64,000 bases of DNA from Paenalicyclobacillus ferrooxydans (lineage in GTDB: Bacteria > Bacillota > Bacilli > Alicyclobacillales > Alicyclobacillaceae), in assembly GCF_001399675.1 (NCBI RefSeq), contig NZ_LJCO01000038.1, positions 1 to 64,000 on the forward strand. The letters are read 5' to 3'. Of this stretch, positions 54,493 to 62,922 are shown piece by piece. A program made the translations under genes and the position numbers. Every line of letters begins with the position of its first letter. The first letter of the stretch is position 1. Under the pieces are notes generated by a model. That model saw only the letters and a program-made list of their open reading frames with translations. It did no database searches and was not told where the DNA came from.

Positions 54493-54690
54493 ATGCACCG
54501 AACTGACCCATGGTACGTTGCCATCGTCATTGTCTTTGCTCTTGCACTGTTGACCATTCTACTCCGGAGAGTGCGGGCAACCCTGCCTGGAGACCGGGCC
54601 CAGTCAGCCATACAGAACCCACCAAACGATTACCACACGACGAGCGCAACGGAGGACAACAGTCGCGACATGCAGAGACCCGATAACTAG
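54493..54690 (+). CDS. small single-span membrane protein
   Basis: A 65-residue protein with one membrane segment near the N-terminus (WYVAIVIVFALALLTILL) followed by a basic stretch and a polar tail. ATG at 54493 has CAGGAGG 9 nt upstream. It lies behind the operon terminator, so it probably has its own promoter or depends on read-through. No family is recognised. Confidence 0.6.
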   Translation: MHRTDPWYVAIVIVFALALLTILLRRVRATLPGDRAQSAIQNPPNDYHTTSATEDNSRDMQRPDN

Positions 54691-54731
54691 ACCAATGTCT
54701 GATGTCTAGACGAGACCAATGTCCGATGTCT
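54689..54731. repeat. 24-bp direct repeat, 2 copies
   Basis: AGACCAATGTCTGATGTCT at 54689 recurs as AGACCAATGTCCGATGTCT at 54713, immediately after the small membrane-protein gene. Confidence 0.8.
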
Positions 54732-54781
54732 GCCTCGATTCAGCCCTCTGCAACGATTCCAATACCACTTTTCTTCCGAAT

Positions 54782-55942
54782 CTACAGGGACTCTGGGCGG
54801 CGGATGAGACTGAGCAAACGATCGATGTCATCCTCAGCATTGTAGAAACCCGGAGATACCCGAACGAGATCGTGCTGAGGGATAGACCGGACTGCAATTC
54901 CCCGCTCAGCCGCTGCTGCCACAACACGTGCCGCTGAGATATCCTTCATACGAAACGAAACAATCCCAGCTCGACTATCCCGCGGCGTAAATACTTCGAC
55001 TCCTGGAACGTCGAGAAGCTGATCGAGTAAAGTTCCCGACAGACCGTGAATGCGTGAGAATGCGTAGTCCCACCCAACCTGAACACGGATAAAGCGAAGG
55101 CTCTCCAACCAGCCCACCCAGTTCGTGAGGTTAACAAAGGTGTACTCGTATCGACGAGCACTGTCCGCAGGCAGGAAATACCCGTTCATGGTTCGGGGAT
55201 GGTTCTCCATCAAGGAAGCGGCCCCCCCGAACGTCATTTCTAAGTTCGGCATCGCACGCTCTCGAACGTATAGAGCCCCTACGCCGTCCGGACCGCACAA
55301 CCATTTTTGTCCGGGCAACGCATAAAAGTCGATGTCCGTACTGGCGAGATCGATCCACTCAGCCCCTGCCCCCTGAGCGCCGTCGACGAGGCAGAGCGCG
55401 CTGTATTCGTGTGCCGTTCGTGCGATCCGCTCAATGGGCAAGCGCTGCCCTGTCTCATAAGAGACATGGGACACAACCACCAAGCGCGTCCGCGACGAGA
55501 CAGCAGCTTTCATTCTTTGCAACGTCTCTTCAACTGTCCTGCCGACTTCAAACTGCTTGAGGACAATGCCCTGTCGCTGTTTCTGAATGAATAAGGGCAT
55601 CATTCCGCCCTGGTGTTCCGTATTCGTAAATACAATTTCATCACCTTCGTGCCACAGTAACCCGTTTAACACGACATTGATACCATGTGTCGTACTGTCT
55701 GTCAGTGCCAGGGTAGATTCCGGCACTCGAAAAAGATTCGCCAACTGCTCCCGTACCTGCTCCCTGACAGTTGCCAGTTGACCAAAGTATCCCTGTAGAC
55801 GGCCCTCTCGAAACTGCAAATCCAGTACCTGCTGCATTCTCTCCACAGCTGTGTCTGGCAACGCCCCGAAAGTACCTGTATTTAGGTATGTACTCGTACG
55901 AACTGCCGCAAAATGACGGCGTACGTTGTCTACGTGGGCCAT
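54782..55942 (-). CDS. class V aminotransferase-fold PLP enzyme
   Basis: A 386-residue PLP protein related to cysteine desulfurases and isopenicillin N epimerase. It shows YLNTGTFGALP near the N-terminus, LTDSTTHGINVVLNGL, LCLVDGAQGAGAEWIDLASTDIDFYALPGQKWLCGPDGVGALYV with the PLP lysine in GQKWLCGP. No desulfurase active-site cysteine loop like that of IscS is seen at the C-terminus (VEVFTPRDSRAGIVSFRM), so sulfur transfer is doubtful. The substrate is unknown. Confidence 0.88.
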   Translation of the reverse strand: MAHVDNVRRHFAAVRTSTYLNTGTFGALPDTAVERMQQVLDLQFREGRLQGYFGQLATVREQVREQLANLFRVPESTLALTDSTTHGINVVLNGLLWHEGDEIVFTNTEHQGGMMPLFIQKQRQGIVLKQFEVGRTVEETLQRMKAAVSSRTRLVVVSHVSYETGQRLPIERIARTAHEYSALCLVDGAQGAGAEWIDLASTDIDFYALPGQKWLCGPDGVGALYVRERAMPNLEMTFGGAASLMENHPRTMNGYFLPADSARRYEYTFVNLTNWVGWLESLRFIRVQVGWDYAFSRIHGLSGTLLDQLLDVPGVEVFTPRDSRAGIVSFRMKDISAARVVAAAAERGIAVRSIPQHDLVRVSPGFYNAEDDIDRLLSLIRRPESL

Positions 55943-55962
55943 CGTTCCACCCCCTCTTCTCC

Positions 55963-56751
55963 CTAGGCGTCCACCGCTTTGGTTCCATTTTGATTTTCCG
56001 CCTGCACTGAGTTCTCTTCGTCACGCAGACGAATGTCCGCCCCGCCATTGACTTCAGTCACAGTCCCGTTCAGTTCGCGGCTCGACTCCCGGCAGTAGAA
56101 GGCCACCATCCGACTCACGTCACCGCCAACAGGTTCGTTCCCTGCCCTCTCATCTGCTGTGAGCTCTTTGTTGCGACCTCGAACGTCTCCTGGGCATACC
56201 ATGTTGGCTGTGATGCCAAACTGCCGTTCTTCCCGTGCCACGGATCGTGTTAAGGAAGCGAGGCCTGCCTTCGCAGCGGCGTACGCTGCTCGGTGACTCC
56301 ACCCCATGGCCAGACCAGCTCCGTCACTCCCGAAGGTGACAATACGACCAAACTGCCCTGCCCTCATTCCAGGCACGAAATGTCTGTATAGCCACCAGAA
56401 AACACGGATGTTCCCGGTCAACATCTTTTCGAAATCATCCTCTGAATATTCAGCCAAACGCTTGCGTTCAAAAACAAAAGGACCAAAATTATGTACAAAG
56501 GCGTCAATCTGGCCGAAATGAGCTATCGCAGATTTTGCAGCCGATTCTGCACTGTCCTTGCACAGCAGGTCTACTTTGATGGGAAACACTTCGAAACCGA
56601 GAGCTTGACTCTCATCTACGATAGCTTGTGCACTTTGTTCGCTGCGATGATATGTAAAAGCCACAGCCCAGCCATCCGCAAGCAAAGTCCGCACCGTCGC
56701 TTTTCCAAGTCCGCTACCGCCACCTGACACGAATGCAACGCGCCTTGTCAC
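55963..56751 (-). CDS. SDR oxidoreductase
   Basis: A 262-residue short-chain dehydrogenase: RRVAFVSGGGSGLGKAT (cofactor loop), HNFGPFVF where NNAG is usual, AAYAAAKAGLASLT (catalytic Tyr and Lys) and a C-terminal LNGTVTEVNGGADI. The start is GTG at 56751 with AAGGGAG 8 nt upstream; ATG at 56778 is possible. It lies 21 nt after the class V enzyme start, in the same direction. The variant HNFG motif sets it apart from the other three SDRs. Confidence 0.85.
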   Translation of the reverse strand: MTRRVAFVSGGGSGLGKATVRTLLADGWAVAFTYHRSEQSAQAIVDESQALGFEVFPIKVDLLCKDSAESAAKSAIAHFGQIDAFVHNFGPFVFERKRLAEYSEDDFEKMLTGNIRVFWWLYRHFVPGMRAGQFGRIVTFGSDGAGLAMGWSHRAAYAAAKAGLASLTRSVAREERQFGITANMVCPGDVRGRNKELTADERAGNEPVGGDVSRMVAFYCRESSRELNGTVTEVNGGADIRLRDEENSVQAENQNGTKAVDA

Positions 56752-56790
56752 GGTCTTCGCTCCCTTCTGTTTTATCATACCACATGTCAT

Positions 56791-58260
56791 CTACTTACGA
56801 GCTCGGACCATAACCGACGGCAGTTCAAGTCGACGTTCTATCCGTGAGTACTTTCGACACACGTCCCGGCCGCGATCAATCAATTCCATAATCAGTGTCC
56901 GCTGATCATCCCAAGGCAGGTACACCAACTCGGCTTGGAAGAAACTCACTCCCCGTACGATGTGCTGAACAACCACTTCGGGGTTGTCAAACACCCACGA
57001 TGCAGTCGTTTGCCTAACCTCGATCTGAGAGAAGCCTGCACCCGCAAACCACTCTTGAAGTTGGTCGATGGTTGGCAAATAGGTCCCTTTTTGATTTCGG
57101 CGGCTCTTCTTCGCCAATTCAAGGATAGGCTGAAACCACTCATTAAAAAACGGTACATTGAGATCGAACGACAGGGCTTGCAGGATAGACACAATGCCGC
57201 CCTTCACCACAACCCTGGCCATTTCCTTGAGAGCTATGGACGCATTCGTGAAGTGCAAAAACGCCGATCCCAAGGCGACATTGAACCTGTCCTCCGGGTA
57301 GGGCAAGTGTTCCACGGAAGCCAAGGTCAATGTCACATGTGCCGGAGCACCTCTCTCTTTGTATTTCGATTGAGCTTGATCGAGCATGCCGTTTGAAACA
57401 TCGATGGCTGTCAGATGGCCTTCAGGCAGCACTCGTTCGGCCAAGCCCTCGTCGAAGGTTAGGACACCCGTGCCGCATCCGACCTCGAGAACCTGCTGCC
57501 CCGGCTCAATGCCAACCCACTCCAAGTACGATTTGCGCAACTCCCGCCCATCGGGCCAGACGATGTCGCACAGTGCGTCCCAGTCCTCGATAGTGTCGAA
57601 CTGATAGACGTAGGACATGGCGATCCGTCTTTCCAGATAGCCCGATTCCTCGAGCGATTGACGCATCCATTGAAATCTTGTTTGCCCGAGCTTCGTCGGA
57701 ACAATAATCCGTCCGTCACGAAGCTGTTTCAGACGTACAGACCCCCGGGCAAGAGCAGTCATCAGATATAAATCGAGTGCTTCTGTGGTATAAGGATAAT
57801 GGCGGGCTCCATTTAGGAAGTCCGCCTCGTATACGTGTTTATGAAAGAACATAGGCTGTAGAAAGTCGTAGCCTGCAATCACAAAATACACCTTGTATAA
57901 GCGCTCCATCCCTCGCTTATCAATCCAGTCCTCAACCCTGTGCTTGGCAGTTTCAAGATCATCTTCATTTGGCGCGACAGACCCAGTTCTCTCATTGGCA
58001 ATTTCTACCGCCGTCGACATGACCGTCTCCACAAGACAACGATGCAGCAGGCGGGGGGAAAAAGGCATGTCATCGTCCAAACCTGGAGCAAAATGTTGCC
58101 CATGCGTGTAGCTTTGATACATTCGGTTGGCACAGGTCTTGGCCTGTTCCCAACAAGCTGGCATCCGCCCTTGGTAGTACGTGTTCATCAAGAGAGGATC
58201 CATGAATACGCCATCATTCAGCATTGCCTTGAGGTCTTGAGTAATCTTTTCTGTCTCCAC
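56791..58260 (-). CDS. SAM-dependent methyltransferase with a novel N-terminal domain
   Basis: A 489-residue protein. Residues ~250-380 form a class I methyltransferase: VLEVGCGTGVLTF, LTAIDVSNGMLDQA and LPYPEDRFNVALGSAFLHF. The N-terminal ~220 residues are unrecognised; they contain a helical part and a winged-helix-like segment near GSVRLKQLRDGRIIVPTKLG. The C-terminal ~110 residues are also helical. It is cotranscribed with the SDR downstream. The substrate is unknown. Confidence 0.82.
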   Translation of the reverse strand: METEKITQDLKAMLNDGVFMDPLLMNTYYQGRMPACWEQAKTCANRMYQSYTHGQHFAPGLDDDMPFSPRLLHRCLVETVMSTAVEIANERTGSVAPNEDDLETAKHRVEDWIDKRGMERLYKVYFVIAGYDFLQPMFFHKHVYEADFLNGARHYPYTTEALDLYLMTALARGSVRLKQLRDGRIIVPTKLGQTRFQWMRQSLEESGYLERRIAMSYVYQFDTIEDWDALCDIVWPDGRELRKSYLEWVGIEPGQQVLEVGCGTGVLTFDEGLAERVLPEGHLTAIDVSNGMLDQAQSKYKERGAPAHVTLTLASVEHLPYPEDRFNVALGSAFLHFTNASIALKEMARVVVKGGIVSILQALSFDLNVPFFNEWFQPILELAKKSRRNQKGTYLPTIDQLQEWFAGAGFSQIEVRQTTASWVFDNPEVVVQHIVRGVSFFQAELVYLPWDDQRTLIMELIDRGRDVCRKYSRIERRLELPSVMVRARK

Positions 58261-58357
58261 ACTCTGCCTCCAGAACTCACGTGCCCCTGTACCCCGTTAA
58301 ATCGAAGTCCCAAGATGGCCTTGGCGTGATACTATACCAATGGAGAGGTGAATCAGT

Positions 58358-58690
58358 GTGACCCAACATCCGTACTTCCGTCACAATGATCGATTAAGCA
58401 TTCCACTGCCAGCGTTTCCACATCCGTTTGAGGAAATGGCCCCGACAGACCAAGAGTCTGTAATTGCCGTATGGGAAGCGATTCGTGCGAGAATCCCGGA
58501 TAGGATTCAAGAATTGGAACAAACGATTCAGGTGCATCTTGAGTCCATCAGTCAAACCGAGGACTGGGAACAGATCATCTCATGTTTTGATGAAATTTCC
58601 GACATGGCCAGTCGAATTGCAGAACTAAACACGTGGCAGCGGGTAGACCCGCATCTCACGCATGAGACTCTGGATGAAGAATCCATCTGA
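58358..58690 (+). CDS. hypothetical protein of 110 residues
   Basis: A small acidic protein starting with GTG at 58358 behind GGAGAGG. An N-terminal proline/phenylalanine-rich part (LPAFPHPFEEM) precedes about 75 helical residues (ESVIAVWEAIRARIPDRIQELEQTIQVHL...) that look like a coiled coil or helical hairpin. No family recognised. It is divergent from the methyltransferase gene. Confidence 0.7.
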   Translation: MTQHPYFRHNDRLSIPLPAFPHPFEEMAPTDQESVIAVWEAIRARIPDRIQELEQTIQVHLESISQTEDWEQIISCFDEISDMASRIAELNTWQRVDPHLTHETLDEESI

Positions 58691-58703
58691 TGCATCTGCA
58701 CAC

Positions 58704-58737
58704 TGACGCCAGCAGACGACATCTCCTGCTGGCGTCA
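58704..58737. terminator. stem-loop between two convergent genes
   Basis: TGACGCCAGCAG and CTGCTGGCGTCA pair over 12 bp around a 10-nt loop. Neither side has a good T tail, so termination is likely but not certain. Confidence 0.6.
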
Positions 58738-58750
58738 CAACCTACCTACC

Positions 58751-59293
58751 TTACGCCTCTGATTCGACAATCTCCACTTTGTTCATTTTCACTTCTGTAA
58801 GCGGCTTGCTTTGCTCCCCCATGGGAGACCGCCCGACAGGCGTTGCAGCGATCTTCTTGACTGTATCCATGCCGCTCGTCACCTTGCCAAACACCGTATA
58901 GTTGGGTGAATTATTCAGGAACGTGGACTGCTCTCCCGTGCATATGAAGAACTGTGAACCATTTGTGTTCGGTCCCGCATTGGCCATGGCGACGACACCT
59001 GGTTCATATGACAACGCCGGCGGCAATTCGTCTGCAAAACGATAGCCGGGTCCGCCCATGCCGGTTCCCGTCGGGTCGCCGGTTTGAATCATGAAAGACT
59101 CGATAATGCGGTGGAAAACGATACCGTCAAAATACCCGTCGCGGGCAAGCACAACGAAGTTGTTGACTGTCTTCGGTGCTTCTTTTGCAAGCAGTTCCAC
59201 GGTGAATGGACCGTTTGTCGTATCAATAACAGCCTCGTATTTCTTGTTCGGCTGTAAGGTCATTTCCGGCGGTGCACTGTATTGTTGATTTGC
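58751..59293 (-). CDS. cyclophilin-type peptidyl-prolyl isomerase
   Basis: A 180-residue cytoplasmic cyclophilin. It shows TTNGPFTVELLAKEAPKTVNNFV, the active site FHRIIESFMIQTGDPTGTG (catalytic Arg) and MANAGPNTNGSQFFICTG. It speeds proline isomerisation in protein folding. The start is GTG at 59293 with GGGAGG 9 nt upstream; the open frame upstream of it does not resemble the family. Confidence 0.95.
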   Translation of the reverse strand, partial: ANQQYSAPPEMTLQPNKKYEAVIDTTNGPFTVELLAKEAPKTVNNFVVLARDGYFDGIVFHRIIESFMIQTGDPTGTGMGGPGYRFADELPPALSYEPGVVAMANAGPNTNGSQFFICTGEQSTFLNNSPNYTVFGKVTSGMDTVKKIAATPVGRSPMGEQSKPLTEVKMNKVEIVESEA

Positions 59294-59527
59294 CACTAAT
59301 CTCTTCCTCCCGTTTGCCAATGATTTATAAGGCGGCTTGTCCACATACTTTTTCGCTTCATGGTATCACAAACCACATGGGGATTGCCAGTTTTTGAGCG
59401 ATCCGTTCCCTGTATGTCCAATCACAACAGCGCGATAACCCCCGAACACACGGAGCAGGAATGGATACCCTCCCATTGGTCGATGATGGAAATAGACACC
59501 ATTGACTTGAAAGACGGAGTGATGTGA

Positions 59528-60277
59528 TTGGACGCGCAAGGATTTCAGATCAAGGACCTGAAAAAGGTACGGGCAGGCTCTGTCCCCGCGAATGACGCGG
59601 TCGAAAGAGACTTTACCGGGCAGACGGACACGGGCTATTCGTTGTCCCCCGAGAAAGTGTCTCGGCTCTCTGGCGCAACTCCACGGTGGTTACTGGCTGA
59701 CCGCAGAAGGTTTCTTGCGGCCGTTCTGCGCAAGTGGTTACAAGCCGAAGTCTTGCTGACTGAAGTCGTAAGCCCCGGTACGGTGCCACAGCAGTACACC
59801 GATGGGGCCAGCGTCGCTGAACTTCAAATGACGAGCCCAACTGCCCTTCATTTCGGTACAGAGGGACTCGCAGCCATCATTGAAGATGTGTGGTCAGCGG
59901 AACGACACCTGCAGCCAGATTTTGATGTTGCGGTATTGTACGCTAGTGGGACATCCATCTTTCGCAAGCCGCAAGACGTTCTCGGAGTGATGACCGCTTC
60001 AGCGAGACCAACCCTTGGCGGAGTTTATATCCAAGGCCTTGCGATTCATCCGAACCTGCTTGGATACCCTGCAGGGTTTTTAAAGGCATCCGGTCTCCTT
60101 GTTGAAGCAGGTATCGATGTGAGTCTCAAACTTGGGATGCGAGGCTGGGTGATGTCTCACGTGGACGATGTGCATGCTGTCATTTGGCGCACTCTTGGAT
60201 TCTCTCGGAAATCTGGCCCATTGTTCCAGCGTATGGGCTACTTTGACCGCCAACCGATAGAAGGCCCACACAGGTAG
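59528..60277 (+). CDS. protein of unknown function, 249 residues
   Basis: A cytoplasmic protein beginning at TTG 59528 after ACGGAG. The middle is LHFGTEGLAAIIEDVW... and a later part reads GGVYIQGLAIHPNLLGYPAGFLKASGLLVEAGIDVSLKLGMRGWVMSHV. The second block faintly resembles the acetyl-CoA-binding segment of GNAT acetyltransferases (IHPNLLG...G), but the usual Q/RxxGxG/A is not clear. It has no membrane span. A 25-bp direct repeat covers its last codons and stop. I do not assign a function. Confidence 0.65.
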   Translation: MDAQGFQIKDLKKVRAGSVPANDAVERDFTGQTDTGYSLSPEKVSRLSGATPRWLLADRRRFLAAVLRKWLQAEVLLTEVVSPGTVPQQYTDGASVAELQMTSPTALHFGTEGLAAIIEDVWSAERHLQPDFDVAVLYASGTSIFRKPQDVLGVMTASARPTLGGVYIQGLAIHPNLLGYPAGFLKASGLLVEAGIDVSLKLGMRGWVMSHVDDVHAVIWRTLGFSRKSGPLFQRMGYFDRQPIEGPHR

Positions 60278-60307
60278 TCTGTTAGAAGGCCCGCACAGGT
60301 AGTGTGT
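60258..60307. repeat. 25-bp direct repeat, 2 copies
   Basis: A 25-nt unit starting TAGAAGGCCCACACAGGTAG at 60258 recurs at 60283 with two changes. The first copy holds the last codons and stop of the upstream gene; the second is non-coding and precedes the moeA leader. Confidence 0.88.
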
Positions 60308-60325
60308 GCGCGGTTTGGAGTATGC

Positions 60326-60406
60326 GGCAGTGATTCAGGGTGACGTCGAACCGGGGCCGCTGCCGAAAATCGGCTGCCGATTTCGAGGAGACTGGCTACC
60401 ATTGCC
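60326..60406 (+). promoter_or_regulatory. probable Moco-type riboswitch of moeA
   Basis: GGCAGTG (60326-60332) and CATTGCC (60400-60406) pair over 7 bp and close an 81-nt structured leader. Inside are an ACCGGGGCC segment, a hairpin CGAAA(A)TCGG-ctg-CCGATTTCG and a GACTGGCTAC segment, in an arrangement that recalls the Moco RNA motif found before molybdopterin genes. The moeA start is 34 nt downstream. The family call is from memory of the motif and needs a covariance search. Confidence 0.6.
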
Positions 60407-60440
60407 ATGAAGCTTTACAATGGAGCCGGGGGGTTACAGG

Positions 60441-61649
60441 ATGGAATCACCGATACTGTTCGACGACGCATTTTATGAAATCCTACGCCATATGCCTTCC
60501 TTTGGGACCGAACGGCTCCCGGTCTCACAAGCACTCGGACGAGTCTTGGCGCAAGACGCAGCCTCCCGGGTTAATGTGCCGCCCTTCTCGAGATCGATGA
60601 TGGACGGTTATGCCATCCATGCCGATAATCTGCATCGCGGTGAAATGCTGAAGGTCTTGAATACCGTTGCCGCAGGCGCAACACCAACCGTGACCGTGAC
60701 GCCTGGACACGCAGTCCGCGTGATGACCGGAGCCCCGATTCCTGATGGAACCGCTGCGGTCGTGCGCGATGAGTGGTGCGATGTGATAGATGAATCAACG
60801 ATTCAAGTCCTCAAGGTGATTGTTCGAGGGGAATCAATTCAACACCAAGGGGAAGACGGCCCTCGTCAGACGAAGCTGCTTTCGAGCGGAACCCGTCTGA
60901 CAGAACTGGAGCTTGCCGTGTTACAGACTTTTGGTGTCACCAGCATCGAAGTCCGCAAAACGCCTGTGGCAACCTTGCTGATTACCGGATCGGAACTTGT
61001 TCAAGACACCGAACAGGAGCTTCATGGTGGGCAGATATACGGAACGAACGATATTCTGCTTCGCGGAGCACTCGAAAAAGACGGGGTTTTAGTTGAACGT
61101 GTGGCGTATATCCCGGACGATCCGATGTTGTTGCAAGAGGCTGTTGAAACCGCACGCCAGTCCAGCGATCTGGTCATCCTCACAGGCGGGGTATCCGTTG
61201 GTGACTTTGACTACACGCCTTCAGCTATCGAAGCCAGCGGAAGCACGATACATATTCGCAAGGTGCTGATGCGTCCCGGATCTCCCTTGCTTTTTGCAAC
61301 CTCAGGTCAAACTGCGTTCTTTGGATTATCCGGGAACCCTGCCGCGTGCTTTGCTCAGTTTTCCGTATTGGTCCGGCCTGCTATCCGGAGGGCCATGGGA
61401 CAAGATGACAGCCCATTCCCCCATTCCGCTGTCCTGACGCACGACCTGTCTTTGAAACCGATTAAACACACGCGCGTTCAGCGAGCGAGACTGTCGGTTG
61501 AGAATGGCAGCCTGTATGTAGATTCTCAGATGTCACAGTCCTCAGGCGTGATCTCAAGCCTCCTTCAGACCGGCGCGTACATTCGAGTCAATGAATCGGA
61601 ACTGAAAGCGGGAACGGTGGTGCCGATACGCATTATCCGCGAACTGTAA
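60441..61649 (+). CDS. moeA: molybdopterin molybdotransferase
   Basis: A 402-residue enzyme that inserts molybdate into adenylylated molybdopterin. It shows VNVPPFSRSMMDGYAI, VRVMTGAPIPDGTAAVV, the MPT-binding VILTGGVSVGDFDYTPSAIE and FGLSGNPAACFAQF. The C-terminal domain IV is present. The start is ATG at 60441 behind GGGGGG; an ATG 7 codons earlier has no good site. With moaA it supplies cofactor to NarG. Confidence 0.96.
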   Translation: MESPILFDDAFYEILRHMPSFGTERLPVSQALGRVLAQDAASRVNVPPFSRSMMDGYAIHADNLHRGEMLKVLNTVAAGATPTVTVTPGHAVRVMTGAPIPDGTAAVVRDEWCDVIDESTIQVLKVIVRGESIQHQGEDGPRQTKLLSSGTRLTELELAVLQTFGVTSIEVRKTPVATLLITGSELVQDTEQELHGGQIYGTNDILLRGALEKDGVLVERVAYIPDDPMLLQEAVETARQSSDLVILTGGVSVGDFDYTPSAIEASGSTIHIRKVLMRPGSPLLFATSGQTAFFGLSGNPAACFAQFSVLVRPAIRRAMGQDDSPFPHSAVLTHDLSLKPIKHTRVQRARLSVENGSLYVDSQMSQSSGVISSLLQTGAYIRVNESELKAGTVVPIRIIREL

Positions 61650-61656
61650 AACAGAT

Positions 61657-61682
61657 GGCTGCGGAAGACTCATTCCGCAGCC
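61657..61682 (+). terminator. moeA terminator
   Basis: GGCTGCGGAA and TTCCGCAGCC pair over 10 bp around a 6-nt loop, followed by TATTTTATTT. Confidence 0.92.
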
Positions 61683-61686
61683 TATT

Positions 61687-62496
61687 TTATTTACGCCCAG
61701 AGAGCGCTCGAGAATACAATCCGTAACGATACTGAATTAAACGCCACATCTTCAGGTTGGATTTCAACCGTTTGAACAGAGGATGGCTCGGCCCTGTGTT
61801 TTCTTCGATCAGCCACAACTTCCCCTTCGTATCAAGGGCCATATCAAATCCAAGCTCACGGTATTTTTGATACGTGTCAAAGTGATTGGCTGCCTGAAGT
61901 GAAACCCGCTTCAATTCCGAAATGCGTCGTTCAATCGTGCTCTTGTCCCAGCCATAGGCTCTTTTCATGGCTTCGGACACTTCAAGCACACTGCCATTAC
62001 TTAATGCCACGTTGGTCACAACACTTGACTTGCCCGCGATCTTTGCCAACATTCCAGAGTACTTCCAAGCACTTCCGGGTGCTTCACGCTGTACCATCAC
62101 TCGAATATCGAACGGTCTCCCGCCTACTTTGGCCAGTCGAATCCCTTGTTGAACAATGTATGGTTTGCCGTTTCGCTGCTGATTGATAAAATCCCACGCA
62201 GCCTCTGCGTTTTTAAAGGACCGCGTTGGCAAAACCGTCTTCTTGACAAAGACTTGTGTCCCGCTCGACCACACCTTCATGACTCCGACACCACGACTGC
62301 CGCCAGACGGTTTCACGTAGACCATACCGTAGTTGCTCAGATACCTTAGAAAAACCTGCTTGGTCATTCGGGCGGTTGCAGGCAGGTACGGACGGATAGA
62401 CTTGTTTTTTGAAAAATGCCACCACAGCAGGTACTTTCCGAGTTCCGGTTTTCGCCGTTGCCCGAGTTGTCCGTGCCCTGGTTTTCGCCTTTGCAT
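61687..62496 (-). CDS. YheC/YheD-family ATP-grasp protein, short form
   Basis: A 269-residue member of the same family as the 47-kb gene but without its N-terminal domain; it begins with a basic stretch (RRKPGHGQLGQRRK). The ATP-grasp part has VYVKPSGGSRGVGVMKV, FDIRVMVQREAPGSAWKYSG and GFDMALDTKGKLWLIEENTGPSHP, where Asn of the usual NxxP metal motif is changed (EENTGPS). The role is probably in spore coat or envelope; the substrate is unknown. Confidence 0.82.
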   Translation of the reverse strand: MQRRKPGHGQLGQRRKPELGKYLLWWHFSKNKSIRPYLPATARMTKQVFLRYLSNYGMVYVKPSGGSRGVGVMKVWSSGTQVFVKKTVLPTRSFKNAEAAWDFINQQRNGKPYIVQQGIRLAKVGGRPFDIRVMVQREAPGSAWKYSGMLAKIAGKSSVVTNVALSNGSVLEVSEAMKRAYGWDKSTIERRISELKRVSLQAANHFDTYQKYRELGFDMALDTKGKLWLIEENTGPSHPLFKRLKSNLKMWRLIQYRYGLYSRALSGRK

Positions 62497-62588
62497 ACAA
62501 TCCCCCCTGTCTACGCCCCATCATATTCAGGGACATATCAGGGGGGGCCGACGGATGAGGGGTATCAGTTGCCCATCTGTCTGTCCAA

Positions 62589-62885
62589 TCAGTCGTTCAT
62601 CTGTTGACAGCGGTCAAGTTCCGATGCCAGAGACTCACGGAACAAAGCAAGTTCCGTTCCTGGATTGAATAGTGCTTGTTCGTCAAAGGTATGAAACCAT
62701 GGACCGCCGCGAAAAGGTGCTGTGTTGTGCGGTGCAACCCGGACTTCGACTTTTGTCCCAGTCTCATCTTCGTAAACACGACATGTACGAACGAGTACGT
62801 TCGCTGTTTTAGAATCAATCGGGTTACTTACCAACTCAATATCCGCAAGCGGATATTTGGCAAACAACCAAGTCCACTGCCCCAC
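62589..62885 (-). CDS. hypothetical protein of 98 residues
   Basis: A small soluble protein with alternating strand-like segments (ANVLVRTCRVYEDETGTKVEVRVAPH) and the end LFRESLASELDRCQQMND. It lies 37 nt after the pcp stop on the same strand, with ATG at 62885 behind GAGGTGAAGG. No family recognised. Confidence 0.68.
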   Translation of the reverse strand: MGQWTWLFAKYPLADIELVSNPIDSKTANVLVRTCRVYEDETGTKVEVRVAPHNTAPFRGGPWFHTFDEQALFNPGTELALFRESLASELDRCQQMND

Positions 62886-62922
62886 AAACCCTTCACCTCT
62901 CTTTGTTTTTTAACAGGCTGAG

